Source: Pseudomonadota bacterium
Lineage (GTDB): Bacteria; Pseudomonadota; Gammaproteobacteria; Burkholderiales; Thiobacillaceae
Length of the DNA stretch: 19,724 nt
NCBI GenBank assembly: GCA_021836225.1
Contig: JAKBJA010000059.1
Location: forward strand, 1 to 19,724
Direction of reading: 5' to 3'
A program made the position numbers and the translations under genes. The notes beneath the pieces are model-generated. The model was given only the letters and a program-made list of their open reading frames with translations, had not been told where the DNA came from and ran no database searches. Of this stretch, positions 1-7,050 are shown one piece after another (the stretch's first letter is position 1; the number at the start of each line of letters is the position of its first letter).

Positions 1-2
1 AG

Positions 3-131
3 GCGGGGCTCGGCATTGTTGGTGCGCGGGTGAGCGCAGCGAACACCCTGGCGATTACCTTCAGCAACAACACCGCAGCGGGCATCACGCCAACCGCTTC
101 CGAGGTGTATGTTATCGGGGGGATACGATAA
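3..131 (+). CDS. C-terminal end of a probable virion protein (5' truncated)
   Basis: An open frame enters from the left edge and ends at the TAA at 129-131, giving 42 residues that finish ...EVYVIGGIR. The peptide is rich in Ala, Thr, Val, Ile and Asn, with a 'SAANTLAITFSNNTA' stretch typical of beta-rich phage structural proteins. Its stop overlaps the ATG of the next gene by one base (TAATG), so the two are translationally coupled and probably belong to one virion operon. The start lies outside the window and no domain can be named. Function is inferred only from position and composition. Confidence 0.6.
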   Translation, partial: AGLGIVGARVSAANTLAITFSNNTAAGITPTASEVYVIGGIR

Positions 132-448
132 TGGCACTGGTCAGCATGAAAACCGAGGACTCAAGCGTCGAAGCCTACGAGCCCAACCCCTACGGCTACG
201 GCCTGCGCATCCGGTTGAACGACGACCAGTGCGAAGCGCTGGGCATTACCACGCCACCGGCTGCCGGCACCAAAGTGACGATCAGCGCGGCCGCCTTTGT
301 GTGCAGCGCCACGCAAACCACGGAACAGGACGGCGACGATGCAGGCGTCGACGTGTTCCTTGAATTGCAGATTACCGACATGGAAATCGGCACGGCTGCA
401 CCGCAAACAGACGCCCGCTCGCTCTACCCGAACAGCACTCTGCTATAG
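131..448 (+). CDS. Small capsid-associated protein with a scaffold-like C-terminal tail
   Basis: This encodes 105 residues. It opens MALVSMK, has a PYGYGLRIRLNDDQCEALGI segment near residues 20-38, and a predicted beta-rich core ending in LQITDMEIG. Small proteins of this make-up occur beside head genes in many tailed phages, and some are annotated as capsid staple or stabilising proteins; I use that only as a pointer. The last residues, DARSLYPNSTLL, are nearly identical to the C-terminus of the scaffold-like protein at 843-1502, although the rest of the two proteins is unrelated. That suggests both dock on the same coat-protein site. The start ATG overlaps the upstream stop. A rho-independent terminator follows 21 bases after the stop, so this is the last gene of its transcript. 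Confidence 0.75.
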   Translation: MALVSMKTEDSSVEAYEPNPYGYGLRIRLNDDQCEALGITTPPAAGTKVTISAAAFVCSATQTTEQDGDDAGVDVFLELQITDMEIGTAAPQTDARSLYPNSTLL

Positions 449-469
449 GCATTCTCCTGCCTCCACCTT

Positions 470-493
470 GGCCGCCTTCGGGCGGCCTTTTTT
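470..493 (+). terminator. Rho-independent terminator
   Basis: A perfect 7-bp stem (GGCCGCC / GGCGGCC) with a stable TTCG tetraloop is followed by six T residues at 488-493. It lies directly after the small capsid-associated gene and only five bases before a promoter-like motif, making a clean terminator-promoter boundary between two transcription units. Confidence 0.93.
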
Positions 494-498
494 CTTTG

Positions 499-530
499 GT
501 GCACGTACCGCAGAGCGCGCCCCCTAGAGT
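499..530 (+). promoter_or_regulatory. Promoter-like site, copy 1 of a three-copy motif
   Basis: GTGCACGT at 499-506, an 18-base spacer, then TAGAGT at 525-530. The same GTGCACGT-N18-TANNNT arrangement recurs at 6414-6445 and 15680-15711, each time just after a stop codon or terminator and before a new virion gene. TANNNT has the form of a sigma-70 -10 box, and the conserved GTGCACGT may be a -35 element or an activator site. Transcription starting 6-8 bases after the -10 box would begin at about 537, essentially on the ATG of the next gene. No promoter activity is demonstrated here. Confidence 0.5.
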
Positions 531-537
531 TCCGCGC

Positions 538-846
538 ATGAGTTATTCCGATCCTCTCGACATACACAGCCAAGAACGCGCCCAGGCGGAAGCCGAGGAA
601 CGCGCTCTCATGGCCTCGCAAATCGAGATCGACGACATGAAATGGCTCATGAGCAACAAGCGAGGCCGTCGATTCGTGGCTCGCTTGTTGGAGCGGGCAG
701 GTGTGTGGCGCCTCTCCTTCAACACCAATGCGCTAACCATGGCCTTCAACGAAGGCACGCGCAACGAGGGGTTGAGGTTGTTGGCACAGATCACCGCGCA
801 CTGCCCTGACCGTTATACCGAAATGCTCAAGGAGAGCAAAGAATGA
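538..846 (+). CDS. bbp19: Bbp19-like phage protein
   Basis: This encodes 102 residues from ATG 538. The C-terminal two-thirds (residues ~40-100) has the pattern of the Bbp19-like phage domain: a basic GRRFVARLLERAGVW segment, then FNTNALTMAFNEGTRNEGLRLLAQI and a PDRYTEMLKE end. The family sits immediately upstream of scaffold and coat genes in BPP-1-like phages; its biochemical role is not known to me. The frame could extend to a TTG at 496, but that codon lies inside the promoter-like motif and upstream of its predicted transcript start, so ATG 538 is preferred. There is no convincing Shine-Dalgarno sequence before 538, so the message may be leaderless. The stop overlaps the next start (ATGA, 843-846). 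Confidence 0.8.
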   Translation: MSYSDPLDIHSQERAQAEAEERALMASQIEIDDMKWLMSNKRGRRFVARLLERAGVWRLSFNTNALTMAFNEGTRNEGLRLLAQITAHCPDRYTEMLKESKE

Positions 847-1502
847 CCACTGAAACGCTGATGACTGACGGCCAAAATACCCAAACAGCCGACCAACAGC
901 AAGCCGCGACTTCGCAAACCGAAGGCCAACAGGCTGCCGGTGGCGAACAAACGGCGCAACAGCAGCAAGCGACCGAAGGGCAGAACACCGAGGGCCGGCA
1001 GGCCGAAGGTGCCAAGACCGAAGGCGAACAGGCAAAGCCGGAAGGCGCGCCCGAAAAGTACGAGTTCCAAGCACCCGAGGGTCAGAAGTTTGACGACACC
1101 GTCCTGGGCGCTTACTCCGAAATTGCCAAGGAATTGAACCTGCCGCAAGACGCCGCGCAGAAGGTGCTCGACAAGGTGGCACCTGTCATTCAGGCGCGCC
1201 AAGCCGAACAGATCGAGGCGGTACGCACCGCCTGGGCAGAGAGTGCAAAGACCGACAAGGAGTTCGGCGGCGACAAGCTGCCCGAAAACATTGCCACGGC
1301 CAAGAAGGCACTCGACACCTTCGGTTCGCCTGAACTGAAAAAGCTGCTGAATGAGTCCGGTCTTGGCAACAACCCGGAAGTCATCCGAGCGTTTTACCGC
1401 GCCGGGAAAGCAATCAGCGAGGACAAGTTCGTTGGTGGCAAGGGCGCCCCGCCCGATGCCAACGACGCGCGGTCTTTGTATCCCAACAGCAATTTGAAAT
1501 AA
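843..1502 (+). CDS. Head scaffold-like protein
   Basis: This encodes 219 residues directly upstream of the coat gene, where tailed phages usually place the scaffold. Residues 1-70 are low complexity, rich in Gln, Glu, Ala, Gly and Thr, with tandem (T/A)EGxx pentapeptides at 44-63. Residues ~75-205 are predicted helical and charged, with a DKEFGGDKLPENIATAKKAL segment and a GNNPEVIRAFYRAGKAISED segment that recur in proteins at this position in many podoviruses. The C-terminus, DARSLYPNSNLK, is probably the coat-binding tail. No serine-protease motif is visible, so I do not call a protease-scaffold fusion. It is coupled to the upstream gene by an ATGA overlap and ends 11 bases before the coat gene. 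Confidence 0.78.
   Translation: MTTETLMTDGQNTQTADQQQAATSQTEGQQAAGGEQTAQQQQATEGQNTEGRQAEGAKTEGEQAKPEGAPEKYEFQAPEGQKFDDTVLGAYSEIAKELNLPQDAAQKVLDKVAPVIQARQAEQIEAVRTAWAESAKTDKEFGGDKLPENIATAKKALDTFGSPELKKLLNESGLGNNPEVIRAFYRAGKAISEDKFVGGKGAPPDANDARSLYPNSNLK
972..1031 (+). repeat. Tandem pentapeptide-coding repeat in the scaffold gene
   Basis: Four consecutive (T/A)-E-G-x-x units occupy residues 44-63 (TEGQN, TEGRQ, AEGAK, TEGEQ), and a related AKPEG follows. The surrounding codons are rich in CAA, CAG and GAA. The repeat is probably a disordered linker that can vary in length by slippage or recombination. Confidence 0.7.
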
Positions 1503-1513
1503 GGAGCACTTAA

Positions 1514-2521
1514 ATGGCTACTCTCACTAGCGGTCAACTCACCCTCGCCGATTGGGCGAAGCGTCTTGATCCCGAAGGTAAGGTCGAGGTCAAGATTGCC
1601 GAAATCCTGAACCAGACCAACGAAATCCTCGACGATGCCGTATTCATCGAGGGCAACCTGCCCACCGGCCACCGCGTCAATATCCGCACCGGCCTGCCGA
1701 CCGTCTATTGGCGTTCGCTGAACCAGGGCGTGCCGCGCTCCAAGAGCACCACGGCCCAGGTCGACGAATCCTGCGGCATGCTGGAAGCCTACAGCGCGGT
1801 CGACAAGGACTTGGCAGAACTGAACGGCAACACCGCCGCCTTCCGTCTGTCCGAAGACGTGGCCTTCCTGGAAGCCATGAACCAGGCCCAGGCGCAGACC
1901 ATGTTCTACGGCAACCCGGCCACCGACCCGCGCCAGTACCTCGGCCTCTCCACTCGCTACGGCACCATTTCCGGCGCCGGCAATGCGCAGAACATCATCG
2001 ATGCGGGCGGCGCTTCCTCGAACAACGCCTCGGTGTGGCTGGTGGTTTGGGGGGAAAACACAGTTTTCTGCCCTTTCCCGAAGGGCTCGAAGGCCGGCCT
2101 CATCAACGAGGACGACGGCATCCTGACCATCTACGACAGCAGCAACAACCCCTTCAAGGCGTACCAGACCCACTACCAGTGGAAGAACGGCCTTGTGGTC
2201 AAGGATTGGCGCTATGTCGTGCGCATCGCCAACATCAACACCGCCAACCTGGTGAACGAATCCGGCGCCGCCGACCTCATCAAGCTGATGAGCCGCGCGC
2301 TGGATCGCATCCCCAACCTGTCCATGGGCCGCGCTGCGTTCTACATGAACCGCACGCTGTTCTCGATGATGCGCATTCAGGCCCTGAACAAGAGCCAAAA
2401 CGCCATCAGCGTGCAGGAAGGCTTGACGCAATTCGGTCAGCCCGCCCGCTGGCTGGACTTCCTGGGCGTGCCGCTGCGCAAGGTTGATCAGCTTCTGAAC
2501 ACCGAAGCCCGCGTCGTCTAA
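1514..2521 (+). CDS. bbp17: Major capsid protein (BPP-1 Bbp17 type)
   Basis: This encodes 335 residues and forms the icosahedral shell. The start has a good ribosome site (AAGGAG at 1501-1506). Sequence features typical of this podovirus coat family are the LTLADWAKRLDPEGKVEVKIAEILNQTNEIL N-terminal helix region, the GLPTVYWRSLNQGVPRSKST loop, an ATDPRQYLGLSTRY segment, a VVWGENTVFCPFPKGSKAGL segment and the YVVRIANINTANL strand region. Its place between scaffold-like and cement genes supports the call. The BPP-1 coat protein is known from cryo-EM to have a non-circularly permuted HK97-like fold; the same fold is expected here by homology but cannot be seen directly. No lysine-crosslink evidence or prohead-protease site was identified. 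Confidence 0.93.
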   Translation: MATLTSGQLTLADWAKRLDPEGKVEVKIAEILNQTNEILDDAVFIEGNLPTGHRVNIRTGLPTVYWRSLNQGVPRSKSTTAQVDESCGMLEAYSAVDKDLAELNGNTAAFRLSEDVAFLEAMNQAQAQTMFYGNPATDPRQYLGLSTRYGTISGAGNAQNIIDAGGASSNNASVWLVVWGENTVFCPFPKGSKAGLINEDDGILTIYDSSNNPFKAYQTHYQWKNGLVVKDWRYVVRIANINTANLVNESGAADLIKLMSRALDRIPNLSMGRAAFYMNRTLFSMMRIQALNKSQNAISVQEGLTQFGQPARWLDFLGVPLRKVDQLLNTEARVV

Positions 2522-2540
2522 TCGGAAAGGAGAAACTACC

Positions 2541-3008
2541 ATGATCGTCGACAACAACTTGCTCGTTTCCGGTTCCATTTCCGGCAACACCGTGACCGGG
2601 CAAACCGTCACCGGCACCGATACCTCGGTGCTTTCCACCAACACCATCGACCTGCTGCAAGCCCGCGACATCGGCGAAGGCGAAAACCTGTCCGTCCGTG
2701 CCGAAGTGGTTACGGCCGTGGTTGGCGCTACGTCTATCGAAGTGCAAGCGATTGCCGCTGGCGACGCCGGCTTGACCACGAACGTGACTGTCATCGGCAC
2801 CACGGGCGCCATTCCCGTGGCCTCGCTGACGGCTGGTGCGCGCTTCGTGGCCGACCTGAGCCCGCGCATCGGCAGCAAGGGCCAGCGCTACCTGGGCGTT
2901 CGCTATGTCATCGTCGGCATTGGCACTGCTGGTGCTTTCGTGGCGGACTTCGGCATCGAAACCCAAGACGGCCAGAAGTTCTACCCGGCCGGCTTCGCCG
3001 TGCTGTAA
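2541..3008 (+). CDS. bbp16: Capsid cement protein, Bbp16 family
   Basis: This encodes 155 residues, rich in Val, Thr, Gly and Ala, with short alternating hydrophobic stretches as expected for a beta-sandwich. The IDLLQARDIGEGENLSVR segment near residues 36-53 and the GSKGQRYLGVRYVIVG segment near 111-126 are characteristic of Bbp16-type cement proteins. In BPP-1 this protein binds the outer capsid surface as dimers and stabilises it after expansion. It follows the coat gene by 19 bases with a clear AAAGGAG ribosome site and is followed after 13 bases by the next small gene, so it is co-transcribed with the coat. The family call comes from recall and synteny rather than a search. Confidence 0.88.
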   Translation: MIVDNNLLVSGSISGNTVTGQTVTGTDTSVLSTNTIDLLQARDIGEGENLSVRAEVVTAVVGATSIEVQAIAAGDAGLTTNVTVIGTTGAIPVASLTAGARFVADLSPRIGSKGQRYLGVRYVIVGIGTAGAFVADFGIETQDGQKFYPAGFAVL

Positions 3009-3021
3009 GGAGGACTGAACC

Positions 3022-3213
3022 ATGCCGCAATACCGCGTTTTGCAAAAGTCCTTCATTGGCAACCGCATCGTCGAGGAAGGCGAAGTCATCGAGTACGACG
3101 GCGACGTCTCCGACAACCTGGAACTGGTCAAGAAGGGGAAGAAGGCCGCCGAAGCACCGGCAGCCGACACCTCGGGCACTGACCAGGCCGGTGCAGGCGA
3201 AGGTCTGGTTTAA
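3022..3213 (+). CDS. Small head-cluster protein of unknown function
   Basis: This encodes 63 residues. The first half (RVLQKSFIGNRIVEEGEVIEYDG) looks like a small SH3-like or beta-barrel fold seen in short proteins beside phage coat genes. The second half, from about residue 38, is Lys/Ala/Gly/Thr-rich and probably disordered. A ribosome site (AAGGAGG) precedes ATG 3022. It is the last gene before a strong terminator and so ends the head transcript. A capsid-surface or head-completion role is possible from context only. Confidence 0.75.
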   Translation: MPQYRVLQKSFIGNRIVEEGEVIEYDGDVSDNLELVKKGKKAAEAPAADTSGTDQAGAGEGLV

Positions 3214-3238
3214 CCGCTTCTCCGTGGGAAGCAGAGAT

Positions 3239-3266
3239 AGCGGGGGCCTCGTGCCCCTGCTTTTTT
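3239..3266 (+). terminator. Rho-independent terminator ending the head operon
   Basis: A 9-bp stem (3239-3247 with 3253-3261, including one G-T wobble) encloses a five-base CTCGT loop and runs into six T residues at 3261-3266. A second small hairpin (3216-3232, GCTTC/GAAGC arms) lies just upstream. The T-run merges with the ribosome site of the next gene, so read-through is probably needed to express the tail genes unless another promoter exists. Confidence 0.88.
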
Positions 3267-3277
3267 AGGAGATAGCA

Positions 3278-3727
3278 GTGGGCAAGAAATTGGCCGACCC
3301 GAAGAAATGCACGCGATGCGGCGAGCACAAATCACGCGCCGATTTTTACCCGCATGCCGTCGCCAAGAATGGCGTCAGCGCGTGGTGCAAGGAATGCACC
3401 AAGCACGTGGCGCTTGAAAAACAGAAGGCCGACAAGGCAGGCGTGAAGCTAATCAACCGGCGGGCGAAGCTGAAAAAGGCATTTGGCCTCACGGTTCAGC
3501 AGTATGACGAAATGTTGGTGGCGCAAGGCGGCCGCTGTGCCTTGTGCGGTTCCGACTTCCCAGGCGGGCGCGGACGGTTCGTGGTGGATCACTGCCACGA
3601 TACCGGCAAGATTCGCGGCCTGCTCTGCAACCTTTGCAATGTTGGCCTTGGTGCGTTGCGGGATTCTCCGCAGCTTCTTCAAAAGGCCGTCCACTATCTA
3701 GGGGGAAATCATGGCTTCCGAGGTTGA
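3278..3727 (+). CDS. Endonuclease VII-family HNH nuclease
   Basis: This encodes 149 residues from GTG 3278 with an AGGAGA ribosome site. An N-terminal four-Cys zinc knuckle (C11-C14 and C37-C40, with the KCTRCGEHKSRADFY signature) precedes a helical linker and an endonuclease VII core: C87xxC90, catalytic-type D104-H105, then C117-N-L-C120-N121. These match T4 endonuclease VII, where the zinc Cys pairs frame Asp40, His41 and Asn62. Such enzymes cut branched DNA or act as free-standing homing nucleases. The gene sits between a terminator and the tail adaptor gene, which its 3' end overlaps by 17 bases. It interrupts the normal head-to-tail order, so a homing or passenger gene is likely; a role in resolving DNA before packaging is the alternative. 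Confidence 0.9.
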   Translation: MGKKLADPKKCTRCGEHKSRADFYPHAVAKNGVSAWCKECTKHVALEKQKADKAGVKLINRRAKLKKAFGLTVQQYDEMLVAQGGRCALCGSDFPGGRGRFVVDHCHDTGKIRGLLCNLCNVGLGALRDSPQLLQKAVHYLGGNHGFRG

Positions 3728-4361
3728 CGTATGTAATTTGGCCCTGGCTCACCTGGGCGACAACGCGACCGTGACAAGCCTAGATCCTCCCGAAGGGTCG
3801 GCGCAGGCCGAACACTGCGCGCGCTTCTATCCCATCGCCCGCGACTCGCTGCTGGAAATGCACACGTGGGGATTCGCTACGCGGCGCGTCACGCTGGCCC
3901 TATTGGGCAGCGGCTGGCCCGAGTGGGACTATTCCTACATGCAGCCGTCCGATGCGCTGAACATCATTGCCATTCTGCCGCCCGATGCCACCGACGACTA
4001 CAGCATGGGCGCGCCGAACGTGCCGGCAGCGGCTGGCGGTTCCTACGTGCCGCAAGCGTTTTCCTGCGAAGTAGATGGCAGCGGCAACGCCGTGATTCTC
4101 TCCGACCAGGCCGACGCCGTGCTGCGTTATACCAGCATCGTGACCGACACGACCAAGTTCTCGCCGCTGTTCACCATGGCCTTGTCCTGGCACCTGGCCT
4201 CGATGCTGGCCGGCCCATTGCTCAAGGGCGAAGCGGGCGCCGCAGAATCCAAGCGCTGCGCGGCCTTGATGCAGGGCTATCTCTCGAAGGCTACCGAATC
4301 CGATGCCGCGCAACGTCGCATCACGCCGCAGCATAGCGTCGGCTGGATCAACGGGAGGTAA
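3711..4361 (+). CDS. Tail adaptor protein (T7 gp11 / tubular-A-like)
   Basis: This encodes 216 residues. The N-terminus (EVDVCNLALAHLGDNATVTSLDPPEGSAQAEHCARFYPIARDSLLE) is the recognised pattern of podovirus head-tail adaptor proteins: a helix, a short LG-D turn and a long helix with a C-x-x-F/Y-Y-P motif. An aromatic WGFATRRVTLALL segment follows. These proteins form a 12-fold ring under the portal that receives the nozzle. The ATG at 3711 has a GGGGGA ribosome site and starts inside the end of the nuclease gene. The nozzle-like gene follows after two bases, with its ribosome site (GGGAGG) inside this gene. Confidence 0.82.
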   Translation: MASEVDVCNLALAHLGDNATVTSLDPPEGSAQAEHCARFYPIARDSLLEMHTWGFATRRVTLALLGSGWPEWDYSYMQPSDALNIIAILPPDATDDYSMGAPNVPAAAGGSYVPQAFSCEVDGSGNAVILSDQADAVLRYTSIVTDTTKFSPLFTMALSWHLASMLAGPLLKGEAGAAESKRCAALMQGYLSKATESDAAQRRITPQHSVGWINGR

Positions 4362-4363
4362 GC

Positions 4364-6409
4364 ATGTCGAGCATCCGCACCCTGCAGCGCTCCTTCGCTG
4401 GTGGCGAGGTCAGCCCGGAAATGTTCGGGCGGATCGACGACTCCAAGTACCAAAGCGGGCTGGCGAAGTGCCGCAACTTTGTGACCAAGCCGCAAGGCCC
4501 GGCCGAGAATCGGGCCGGCTTTCAGTTCGTGTGCGCGGTCAAGGACTCGACCAAGAAAACGCGGCTGATTCCCTTCACATATTCGACCACGCAAACCATG
4601 GTCATCGAGGTGGGCGCGGGCTACTTCCGCTTTCATACTTTGGGCGCCACGCTCATGAACGGGGGCGTGCCCTACGAAATCGCCAACCCGTTCGCCGAGG
4701 CCGACCTGTTCGACCTGCATTTCGTGCAATCGGCCGACGTGCTGACCCTGACGCACCCGAACTATGCGCCGTGCGAACTGCGCCGCGTCGGCGCGCTCGA
4801 CTGGCAACTGACCACCATCGCCTTCACGCCGGCCATCGCCACGCCCACGGGCGCGGCTGCAACGCCCAACGCGACCGACACCACCTACACCTACAACTAC
4901 GCCGTGACCGCCATCGCCGCCGATGGCTACAGCGAATCGGCCGCCTCGTCGGCTGCCACCTGCACGAACAACCTCTACACCACCGGGCGTTGGAATACGA
5001 TCAGTTGGGGCGCTGTTACCGGCGCATCCCGGTACAACGTCTATAAGCTGCAAGGCGGCCTATACGGCTACATCGGGCAAACCACCGAGCTCTCGATTAC
5101 CGACGACAACATCGCGCCCGACCTGGGCAAGACCCCGCCGATTTATGAAACCGTGTTCAACGCGGCCGGCGACTACCCGGCCGCCGTGTCCTACTTCGAG
5201 CAACGGCGCTGTTTCGCTGGCACGATCAACAAGCCACAAAATATCTGGCTCACTCGGTCGGGCACTGAATCGGCCATGTGCTACTCGCTGCCTATCCGCG
5301 ACGACGACCGTATCGCCTTCCGCGTGGCTGCACGCGAGGCGAACACCATCCGCCATATCGTGCCGCTGACCCAGCTTTTGCTGCTCACCAGTTCAGCCGA
5401 GTGGCGCATTACCTCGGTCAATTCCGACGCCATCACGCCGAACACTATCAGCGTGCGGCCGCAGTCCTACGTCGGCGCGTCGAACGTGCAGCCGGTCATC
5501 ATCAACAACAGCCTGATTTATGGCGCAGCCCGTGGCGGCCACGTGCGCGAACTCGGCTATTCCTGGCAGGCCAACGGCTTCATCACGGGCGACCTGTCCT
5601 TGCGCGCCGCGCACCTGTTCGACACCTTCGACGTGGTGGATATGGCCTATGCCAAGGCGCCACAGCCTCTCGTCTGGTTTGTCTCGACCTCGGGCAAGCT
5701 GCTGGGCCTCACCTACGTGCCCGAGCAACAGATCGGCGCGTGGCACCAGCACGACACGGACGGCGTGTTTGAGTCCTGCACGGTGGTGGCCGAGGGCGGC
5801 GAGGACGTGCTTTATTGCATCGTTCGCCGCACCATCGGCGGCAACTCGGTGCGTTACGTTGAGCGCATGGCCTCGCGCCAATTCACCGACCAGGCCGACG
5901 CCTTCTTCGTCGATTGTGGCCTGACCTACACAGGCGCACCCGCGACGACCATTTCGGGTCTGGGGCATCTTGAAGGTAAGACGGTCAGCATTCTGGCCGA
6001 TGGCGCAGTGCATCCGCAGCGCGTGGTCACGGGCGGCACTATCACGCTCGACCAAGCGGCCAGCAAGGTGCAGATCGGCCTGCCGATTACTGCCGACCTG
6101 CAAACCCTCCCCGTGGCCGCACAGATCGACGGCAGTTTCGGCCAGGGGCGCTACAAGAACGTCAACAAGGTGTGGCTGCGTGTCTATCGTTCGTCGGGCA
6201 TCTTCGTGGGGCCTGACGCCACCAACCTGACCGAAGCCAAGCAGCGCACGACCGAGCCCTACGGCTCGCCCCCGGCGCTCAAGAGCGAGGAAATTCAAGT
6301 CCTGCTGTCGCCCTCGTGGGCCGATAGCGGGCAGATTTTCGTGCGCCAGTCTGACCCCTTGCCCTTGTCCATTGTGTCCATGACGGCAGAGGTTGCACTC
6401 GGCGCCTGA
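4364..6409 (+). CDS. Tail nozzle-like protein (T7 gp12 / tubular-B-like)
   Basis: This encodes 681 residues. The opening (RSFAGGEVSPEMFGRIDDSKYQSGLAKCRNFVTKPQGPAENRAGF) is the strongly conserved N-terminus of a large podovirus tail protein family at the nozzle position, and it is followed by RLIPFTYSTTQTMVIEVG. Residues ~155-255 form a fibronectin-III-like insert (YTYNYAVTAIAADGYSE, then ISWGAVTGASRYNVYK and SITDDN). Later residues are beta-rich (ARGGHVRELGYSWQANGF; VNKVWLRVYRSSGIFVGP). The product should form a hexameric tube closing the tail end. It follows the adaptor gene with a two-base gap. A 62-bp gap with a promoter-like motif separates it from the ejection module. Confidence 0.82.
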   Translation: MSSIRTLQRSFAGGEVSPEMFGRIDDSKYQSGLAKCRNFVTKPQGPAENRAGFQFVCAVKDSTKKTRLIPFTYSTTQTMVIEVGAGYFRFHTLGATLMNGGVPYEIANPFAEADLFDLHFVQSADVLTLTHPNYAPCELRRVGALDWQLTTIAFTPAIATPTGAAATPNATDTTYTYNYAVTAIAADGYSESAASSAATCTNNLYTTGRWNTISWGAVTGASRYNVYKLQGGLYGYIGQTTELSITDDNIAPDLGKTPPIYETVFNAAGDYPAAVSYFEQRRCFAGTINKPQNIWLTRSGTESAMCYSLPIRDDDRIAFRVAAREANTIRHIVPLTQLLLLTSSAEWRITSVNSDAITPNTISVRPQSYVGASNVQPVIINNSLIYGAARGGHVRELGYSWQANGFITGDLSLRAAHLFDTFDVVDMAYAKAPQPLVWFVSTSGKLLGLTYVPEQQIGAWHQHDTDGVFESCTVVAEGGEDVLYCIVRRTIGGNSVRYVERMASRQFTDQADAFFVDCGLTYTGAPATTISGLGHLEGKTVSILADGAVHPQRVVTGGTITLDQAASKVQIGLPITADLQTLPVAAQIDGSFGQGRYKNVNKVWLRVYRSSGIFVGPDATNLTEAKQRTTEPYGSPPALKSEEIQVLLSPSWADSGQIFVRQSDPLPLSIVSMTAEVALGA

Positions 6410-6413
6410 CCCG

Positions 6414-6445
6414 GTGCACGTAGCCGCGCGGTCGGGCGCTACTGT
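6414..6445 (+). promoter_or_regulatory. Promoter-like site, copy 2
   Basis: GTGCACGT at 6414-6421, an 18-base spacer and TACTGT at 6440-6445, in the 62-bp gap between the nozzle-like and gp14-like genes. The layout and spacing are the same as at 499-530 and 15680-15711. The predicted start near 6452 would leave a short leader containing the GGAG ribosome site at 6461-6464. Confidence 0.5.
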
Positions 6446-6471
6446 CACCCCCAATAAGCAGGAGCTACGTC

Positions 6472-7050
6472 ATGGGCTTTACCTCTCCACAGCTTGCTAC
6501 CGCTTCACTTGCTATGCAGGTGGGCGGGATAGCATCTTCCACGGTCGGAAGCTACTACAGCGCCGAGAGCCAAGCGTCTAGTCTGCAATTTCAATCCGAT
6601 ATGTCGGGCATAAATGCTCGCATTGCTGATATCAATTCACGAATTGCCGAACTCGGGGCGCAGTCCGAACTCATGAAAGGCGAGCGACAAGTTGGCGCGC
6701 TGACCATGAAAGCCGGGCAAGTCAAAAGCAGCCAGCGCGCTGCCATGGCCGCCAACGGTATTGACCTGGGCGAGGGTAACGCGGCCGAAGTGCAGGCATC
6801 CACCGACATCATGAAAGAAATCGACGCCAACACGCTGCAAGCCAATGCGGTGCGCAGCGCCTGGGGCTACAGGACGCAGGGAATGAATGCGGAAATTCAG
6901 GCCAGCAACCTGCGCAGCGACGCACTGCTTAAAGGAGCCAGTGCCGACACCATCAGCCCGTTTGCCTCGGCGGCCACCTCACTGCTGGGCGGTGCGGGCG
7001 GCGTGGCGAACTCCTGGTACAACTACCAACGCAACAAGGAGGGCAAATAA
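6472..7050 (+). CDS. Internal virion / ejection protein, gp14-like
   Basis: This encodes 192 residues, mainly Ala, Ser, Gln, Met and Gly. A hydrophobic N-terminus (residues 8-28, ATASLAMQVGGIASSTVGSYY) could insert in a membrane. Residues ~35-65 look like a coiled coil. Residues ~88-138 carry the family-typical SSQRAAMAANGIDLGEG and STDIMKEIDANTLQANAVRSAWGYR segments. A Gly/Ala-rich hydrophobic patch follows near 165-180. By analogy with T7 gp14, it would be ejected first and form the outer-membrane channel. It starts at ATG 6472 with a GGAG site and ends directly against the next gene's ATG (7051). Confidence 0.82.
   Translation: MGFTSPQLATASLAMQVGGIASSTVGSYYSAESQASSLQFQSDMSGINARIADINSRIAELGAQSELMKGERQVGALTMKAGQVKSSQRAAMAANGIDLGEGNAAEVQASTDIMKEIDANTLQANAVRSAWGYRTQGMNAEIQASNLRSDALLKGASADTISPFASAATSLLGGAGGVANSWYNYQRNKEGK

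Noticed and set aside
2041..2080. G6/A4 run in the coat gene as a possible programmed frameshift
   Set aside because: The frame continues with coat-family sequence on both sides and no alternative frame gives a sensible extension.
1394..2878. 494-codon minus-strand open frame opposite the coat and cement genes
   Set aside because: It spans several well-supported plus-strand genes and their gaps, has low-complexity composition and no ribosome site, and is therefore a shadow frame.
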